From NCBI RefSeq assembly GCF_900128475.1, contig NZ_LT635837.1, positions 115,866-179,865 on the forward strand: a DNA stretch of 64,000 bases. The letters are read 5' to 3'. The DNA is from Mediterranea massiliensis (GTDB lineage Bacteria > Bacteroidota > Bacteroidia > Bacteroidales > Bacteroidaceae). The notes under the pieces are model-generated. The model ran no database searches. It was not told the origin of the DNA and saw only the letters and a program-made list of their open reading frames with translations. Position 1 is the first letter of the stretch. The number at the start of each line of letters is the position of its first letter. Shown piece after piece: positions 61,201 through 64,000 of this stretch. The position numbers and the translations under genes are program-made.

Positions 61201-62391
61201 TTATCCTATCTTATCATATTGATATGTCTTAACTTTATTCAACTGTAATACTTCTGCGGAAGTATTATTATCATAAAAAAGTACAATATTCTTTTCACCA
61301 GTCATCGAGCTTTGATATATAATACCATCAATGTGGTAATTATTCATAAACCTTATGTATTCAGTAAAAATTTGAGTGGGTACATAATCGATCCCCGGAT
61401 TCTTACCTATAGGTTGTGTTATTTCCGAATGGAACTTCTTTAGAAACTTATATTCCCAGAAATATTTCGGCATCCAAAATGATAAGTCTTTAGGTATCTT
61501 GAACAGGTCGACAACCACAAGTTCTCTTTTCAATTCGAACTCCCCCAAATCTATCACAGCATCTGGAGTATAATTTCTGATTTCATGTATCGGAGTATCC
61601 TTATCCAATGCACCATAAAACATGGAAATCCCTGCAGCGCTCATTCTATTTTCCTTAGCTGCCTCAGTTGGTGGTGCCGTCAAATCCTTAAATGAAGTAC
61701 GAGGAACTCCTATATCATTGGGACGTCCTCGGAATATGAGAGTTCCCTTAGTAAGTTTGGACATAAGAATATTTCCGCAAAGCTGGTTTATTTCTGTCAA
61801 TACATCATCTTTCCACTCCTCTTTTCTTATGAAATGCGGATCCTGGAAAAAAGTATAGCGTTTTTTATGCTTAACCATATTAGAAAAATAATCCCATTCA
61901 TAAGATAACTCTTCATCAAGGTCTTCTGCAAAAGCTTCTGTCTGCACACATTCGTCATTGTTGAAACAAGAAGCAATGTCTTCATTAAGATCATTATTTA
62001 GTGTATAAAGACCATAACTATCCATCAAATCTTGTACATCCTCATATGTTTCTGCTTTCTCTGGCAGAATAAAAGATCCAGCTCGACGGACTCCTGGTAT
62101 GACTTCCTTATCATCATCGTAGTATGAACTAGACAATGGCAAATTGGCATCATCCAAAGAACATAATCTTTGTGACAAACGTTCCTCTACATGTTGCATA
62201 AAATCTTGCATATCTAGCACTAAAGTATGTTCTTTGCCACAATATGAACATAGCCCTTCATGTCCATTCTTTCGAATATAATCCTGCAAATATGGATCTC
62301 TAAAATGTTCAGCACAAACCTTTTTATCTCCATCAAAAGTATGCATAAGACCGTTTTCCTGATCTATCATCATTTCTTTTAATCGTCCCAT
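61201..62391 (-). CDS. HEPN-RES-type protein (RES-domain toxin candidate)
   Basis: 396 residues. The N-terminal part has a CxxC pair (GLCSYCGK) and an acidic helical region as in the HEPN/RES N-terminal domain. The C-terminal ~190 residues match RES: TLIFRGRPNDIG (conserved Arg), APPTEAAKENRMSAAGISMFYGALD (Arg and Tyr), and a later INLGEFELKRELVV-like strand, here DLGEFELKRELVVVDLF. RES toxins destroy NAD+. The usual Xre-type antitoxin gene is not adjacent; both flanks are IS66 DNA, so it may be orphaned or self-controlled through the N-terminal domain. Confidence 0.75.
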   Translation of the reverse strand: MGRLKEMMIDQENGLMHTFDGDKKVCAEHFRDPYLQDYIRKNGHEGLCSYCGKEHTLVLDMQDFMQHVEERLSQRLCSLDDANLPLSSSYYDDDKEVIPGVRRAGSFILPEKAETYEDVQDLMDSYGLYTLNNDLNEDIASCFNNDECVQTEAFAEDLDEELSYEWDYFSNMVKHKKRYTFFQDPHFIRKEEWKDDVLTEINQLCGNILMSKLTKGTLIFRGRPNDIGVPRTSFKDLTAPPTEAAKENRMSAAGISMFYGALDKDTPIHEIRNYTPDAVIDLGEFELKRELVVVDLFKIPKDLSFWMPKYFWEYKFLKKFHSEITQPIGKNPGIDYVPTQIFTEYIRFMNNYHIDGIIYQSSMTGEKNIVLFYDNNTSAEVLQLNKVKTYQYDKIG

Positions 62392-62481
62392 CCTTGTAAA
62401 TATTTAAATTATGACCTTATTAAATCTAAAAATGTCATATATAGTAACTTATGTTGATTTATTTGTGTAGTACACTATAAT

Positions 62482-62960
62482 GCAAGTTTCTAGTAAAGTA
62501 CATATTGCAAAATAGAGAATATCAATCCTGATTTACTACGATTCGTTCAGATTTGTTTCCGTCTCGAGGCTAATAGAATAAATAAATTCCATTCGGAACA
62601 AATTCGTTTTGCTTTGGCAAGATTCTGTTGAAGGAGTTTCGCCATATCCTTTTTTCCATGTCATAATACGGTATTTTTCTCAGGACATCTTTCATTTATA
62701 TTATGGGATCTACCCCCCACAGGCTCGCAAATTCCGATAAGGAAATACACAATGAACACCTTGTATGCGGATGCGTCTTTGTCACAGAGATGAGATAGTT
62801 TTTCTTGCTCAAAAATCTTCTGCCTGATTGCATTTTCAATTCAATTGTTATTGATACTTACTCTTCTGTTATTCACATGTCTGGAAAGTCTGAGCAGAAG
62901 TGAGAAGGTGTATTCGATGGTTTTCCCTATACGGATTTTAGCCAGCACCCTAAATAAGTT
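62482..62960 (-). mobile_element. Decayed IS66 remnant
   Basis: A degenerate left end (GCAAGTTTCTAGTAAAGTACATATTGCA, in two parts: GCAAGTTTC and TAGTAAAGTACATATTGCA) at 62482-62509 is followed by the broken tnpC below. No right end remains; the next IS66 begins at 63101. Confidence 0.6.
62570..62960 (-). pseudogene. Broken IS66 tnpC C-terminus
   Basis: Read on the minus strand: IGKTIEYTFSLLLRLSRHV, INNN-stop-IENAIRQKIFEQEK, YFLIGICEPVGV, then a frame slip, VDPII-stop-MKDVLRKIPYYDMEK. These match in order the TnpC segments around the catalytic Glu (IDNNxIENAIR) and the C-terminal DVLxRIPYY. At least two stops and one frameshift make it non-functional. Confidence 0.7.
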
Positions 62961-63100
62961 TACTGAATTCATTTTTCAAACTTCAGTATAACAAGATAGG
63001 ATTTACAAATACGTCTTTCCTTACGCTCTTCTATGGTAAGTCCAGTCTCGTCAGCTTCTGATTCCACTTTGTATAGTTTGCCTATATAGCACATAATACT

Positions 63101-64000
63101 GTAAGCGTCCAATTTTGACGTACCCTACAGGGAAAGCCCCTTTGGGAAGCTTTCCTCTTAAAGTTTTCAAAAACCGGACTTGATTTTTAAAGTTTGTTAG
63201 TATTGATTCCGATGGTCATCGGTAGCAGATTCTCATAATCCCTACGCCCTTTGACCACCTCACGGAAAAATTTCTTTAAATAAGCCAGGGCGGAGATACC
63301 GTTGGCCCGGCAAGTAGATATCAAAGTATGATAGGCGGCTGACACATTCGCCATACGGTTGCTGCCAAAGAACAACGAGTTCTTCCGCTCACCCGCCAAG
63401 GGACGGATGAAACGCTCCGCAATGGTATTGTCGATGCTGTAGCGGCCGTCTTTCAAGTAGGCGAACAGCTGATTCCAGAAGTTCTTCAGGTAATTGACCG
63501 CCTTTTCCATCAGATCTCCACGGGGAGGATGACCCTCCGAAGTCAGCACATTCAGAAAACTGCGCATGCGGCCGATGACTTCCTTTGTCCGCAGGGAGTT
63601 CCGTTGTCGGGTTATCTCTTCAGCTGTCAGACCGGACTGGCGGTAACTGTCTTCCTGACCGTACAACCAGCCGATGTATTCCAGCATCTGTTTCGCATTC
63701 AGGTCACCGCCCTGCTCGTAGGCATACACGAACTTGGCACGCGCATGGGCCAGGCAGCAGAGATGTTCCGTGTCGTACAGCCTGTCTTCCAGATACATGT
63801 ACACATTGTAGCCGTCCGACTGCAGCGCCCTGATCTGCCGGTCGCCCAAAATGTTCTTCAGGGCATCACGGCTGCGGGAACCTTCCTCATAACAATAGAT
63901 GACAATCTTCTCTTCACGGTTGACCAGACACCAGATATATCTTTTACGATAACGGTCCTGTACCTTCACCTTGCACCAGGTCTCGTCGCAGTTCACGATG
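63101..64000 (-). mobile_element. Second IS66-family element (partial, runs off right edge)
   Basis: Begins with GTAAGCGTCCAATTTTGACG, an IS66 left end different from that of the copy at 58396. It contains the 3' part of a tnpC. The right end is outside the window. Confidence 0.8.
63187..64000 (-). CDS. IS66 transposase TnpC (partial)
   Basis: The last ~270 residues of a TnpC: MNCDETWCKVK (first D), LQSDGYNVYMYLE (second D), CLAHARAKFVYA, and IDNTIAERFIRPLAGERKNSLFFGS (E). It ends CRANGISALAYLKKFFREVVKG. Its sequence differs clearly from the copy at 58596, so it is another IS66 subgroup. The coding region continues past base 64000; internal Met shown here is not the real start. Confidence 0.9.
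   Translation of the reverse strand, partial: IVNCDETWCKVKVQDRYRKRYIWCLVNREEKIVIYCYEEGSRSRDALKNILGDRQIRALQSDGYNVYMYLEDRLYDTEHLCCLAHARAKFVYAYEQGGDLNAKQMLEYIGWLYGQEDSYRQSGLTAEEITRQRNSLRTKEVIGRMRSFLNVLTSEGHPPRGDLMEKAVNYLKNFWNQLFAYLKDGRYSIDNTIAERFIRPLAGERKNSLFFGSNRMANVSAAYHTLISTCRANGISALAYLKKFFREVVKGRRDYENLLPMTIGINTNKL

Larger units (their letters stand above)
33300..64000. mobile_element. Integrative and mobilizable element with defence cargo (right end not resolved)
   Basis: Starts after the mnmE terminator, where GC falls. It holds a tyrosine integrase, MerR-type HTH proteins, DUF3987 and Toprim proteins, MobC and a MOBP-type relaxase, but no conjugation (tra) genes, so it is mobilizable rather than self-transmissible. 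Cargo: retron, methyltransferase/MORC/Z1/AIPR/Vsr operon and possibly the RES gene. No repeat marking the right attachment site was found in the window, so the end given is only the window edge. The region after 58.4 kb may belong to a different acquisition. Confidence 0.6.

Overview
The window looks like a Bacteroidales chromosome (gut Bacteroidaceae/Prevotellaceae type). Evidence: promoters of the TAnnTTTG (-7) class with almost no Shine-Dalgarno sequences; family markers such as DUF6048/DUF6452-like envelope proteins and Bacteroides-type integrase and mobilization genes; and a GC-rich backbone (about 60% by eye) interrupted by two clearly AT-richer blocks. No species is claimed.

Layout. 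1-12.8 kb is backbone: a HlyD/TolC efflux operon, divergent from an NtrC-type regulator and sensor kinase, with a sigma-54-like promoter between them; then a radical SAM protein, Ogt, tRNA-Thr(TGT), a DUF4199-like protein, a glycosyltransferase, two envelope proteins, MntP and ApbE. 13172-26070 is a 12.9 kb AT-rich island brought in by a large serine recombinase. It sits inside a small DMT-family (DUF486) gene, between 7-bp ATACTCG direct repeats. The island carries its own complete, diverged copy of the interrupted gene at its right end, in the same orientation and just downstream of the native promoter and 5' fragment. 26.0-33.3 kb returns to backbone: TtcA-like protein, a TPR protein, NfeD, FloA, nucleoside phosphorylase, TspO and MnmE.

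From about 33.3 kb to the right edge lies a second acquired block, an integrative and mobilizable element. It has a quadruple-HTH protein, a tyrosine integrase, a retron (ncRNA candidate, tiny basic membrane ORF, retron reverse transcriptase), an HTH/DUF3987/Toprim/MobC/relaxase module, and then a long defence operon. That operon runs: C5 cytosine methyltransferase, dual-GHKL kinase, receiver protein, [IS21 insertion], MORC-like ATPase, Z1, PD-(D/E)XK, AIPR, Vsr. Beyond it are an IS66 element with a tandemly duplicated left end, a HEPN-RES toxin-like gene, a decayed IS66 and a second IS66 that runs off the window.

How it fits together. The acquired DNA is a stacked defence island. The methyltransferase and Vsr bracket a MORC/Z1/DUF4420/AIPR cassette like the one called Mza, with a two-component-like pair in the same transcription unit. 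IS21 sits in that pair and supplies the receiver's stop codon. The retron and the RES-domain protein are further candidate abortive-infection modules. The integrase and mobilization operons share a 50-bp upstream element, which suggests coordinated excision and transfer. The most unusual items are the gene-replacing serine-recombinase island and the retron leader, whose repeats could form two mutually exclusive stems.
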